Below are positions 20,202-20,208 of a stretch of 20,208 nucleotides of DNA, piece by piece. The position numbers and the translations under genes are program-made. Under the pieces are notes generated by a model, which saw nothing but the letters and a program-made list of their open reading frames with translations, was not told the DNA's origin and ran no database searches. The stretch spans positions 1 to 20,208 of the IMG/VR virus record IMGVR_UViG_3300030451_001805; one strand, 5' to 3'. This DNA comes from a virus. How positions within the stretch are numbered: the first letter of the stretch is position 1; the number at the start of each line of letters is the position of its first letter.

Positions 20202-20208
20202 ATTTGAT

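Noticed and set aside
1-20208. tRNA genes, CRISPR arrays and insertion sequences
   Set aside because: No cloverleaf-like sequence, regularly spaced repeats, transposase or terminal inverted repeats were noticed. A dedicated scan was not possible.

Overview
The window is almost certainly a stretch of a tailed-phage (Caudoviricetes) genome. All recognisable genes lie on the minus strand, packed with ATGA/TAATG-type overlaps, and they include large terminase, portal, a GroES-like co-chaperonin, lysozyme, holin-like proteins and tail-fibre proteins. The DNA is AT-rich by eye, codon use is A/T-ending, and the tail genes are of the kind seen in uncultured marine phages. Together these suggest a marine phage of an AT-rich alphaproteobacterial host, SAR11-like or similar; the host is inference. 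No host chromosomal genes, tRNAs or CRISPR arrays were seen.

Layout in the direction of transcription (high to low coordinates): a serine recombinase (20190-19402); a 579-residue protein with a predicted ParB-like segment and a RelA/SpoT-like nucleotidyltransferase segment (19370-17631); a 46-residue protein; a repeat-rich tail protein (17484-16900); a tail-fibre gene broken by a frameshift (16882-14151); two tandem paralogues of a small tail-associated family with a nonsense-interrupted mini-gene between them (14144-13328); a coiled-coil protein, a 2OG-Fe(II)-oxygenase-like protein and a basic 52-residue protein (13325-12187); two small membrane/coiled-coil proteins resembling XhlA/holin pairs (12187-11653); a five-gene curli-like module (11705-6865); a holin-like protein, a staphylococcal-nuclease-like protein and a GH24 lysozyme (6868-5516); then the packaging and head module, terminase large subunit, 63-residue protein, portal, AT-hook-like protein, 60-residue protein, GroES-like protein and the start of a coiled-coil, scaffold-like protein running off the left edge.

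The standout is the curli-like module: CsgF, CsgG (outer-membrane lipoprotein pore), a signal-peptide-bearing curlin-like repeat protein, an exported FecR-domain protein and a membrane CHASE2-adenylate cyclase with a complete catalytic set. The genes overlap one another and sit between two holin-like gene sets. This reads as a phage-encoded type VIII secretion apparatus with its own substrate and a sensory cAMP output. Its purpose is unknown. It could alter the infected cell's surface, permeability or stickiness, exclude competing phages, or assist release.

Two lesions deserve attention: the tail-fibre gene is split by an apparent small deletion near 16686, and the 22-codon coiled-coil mini-gene at 13692-13763 carries an in-frame TAA.
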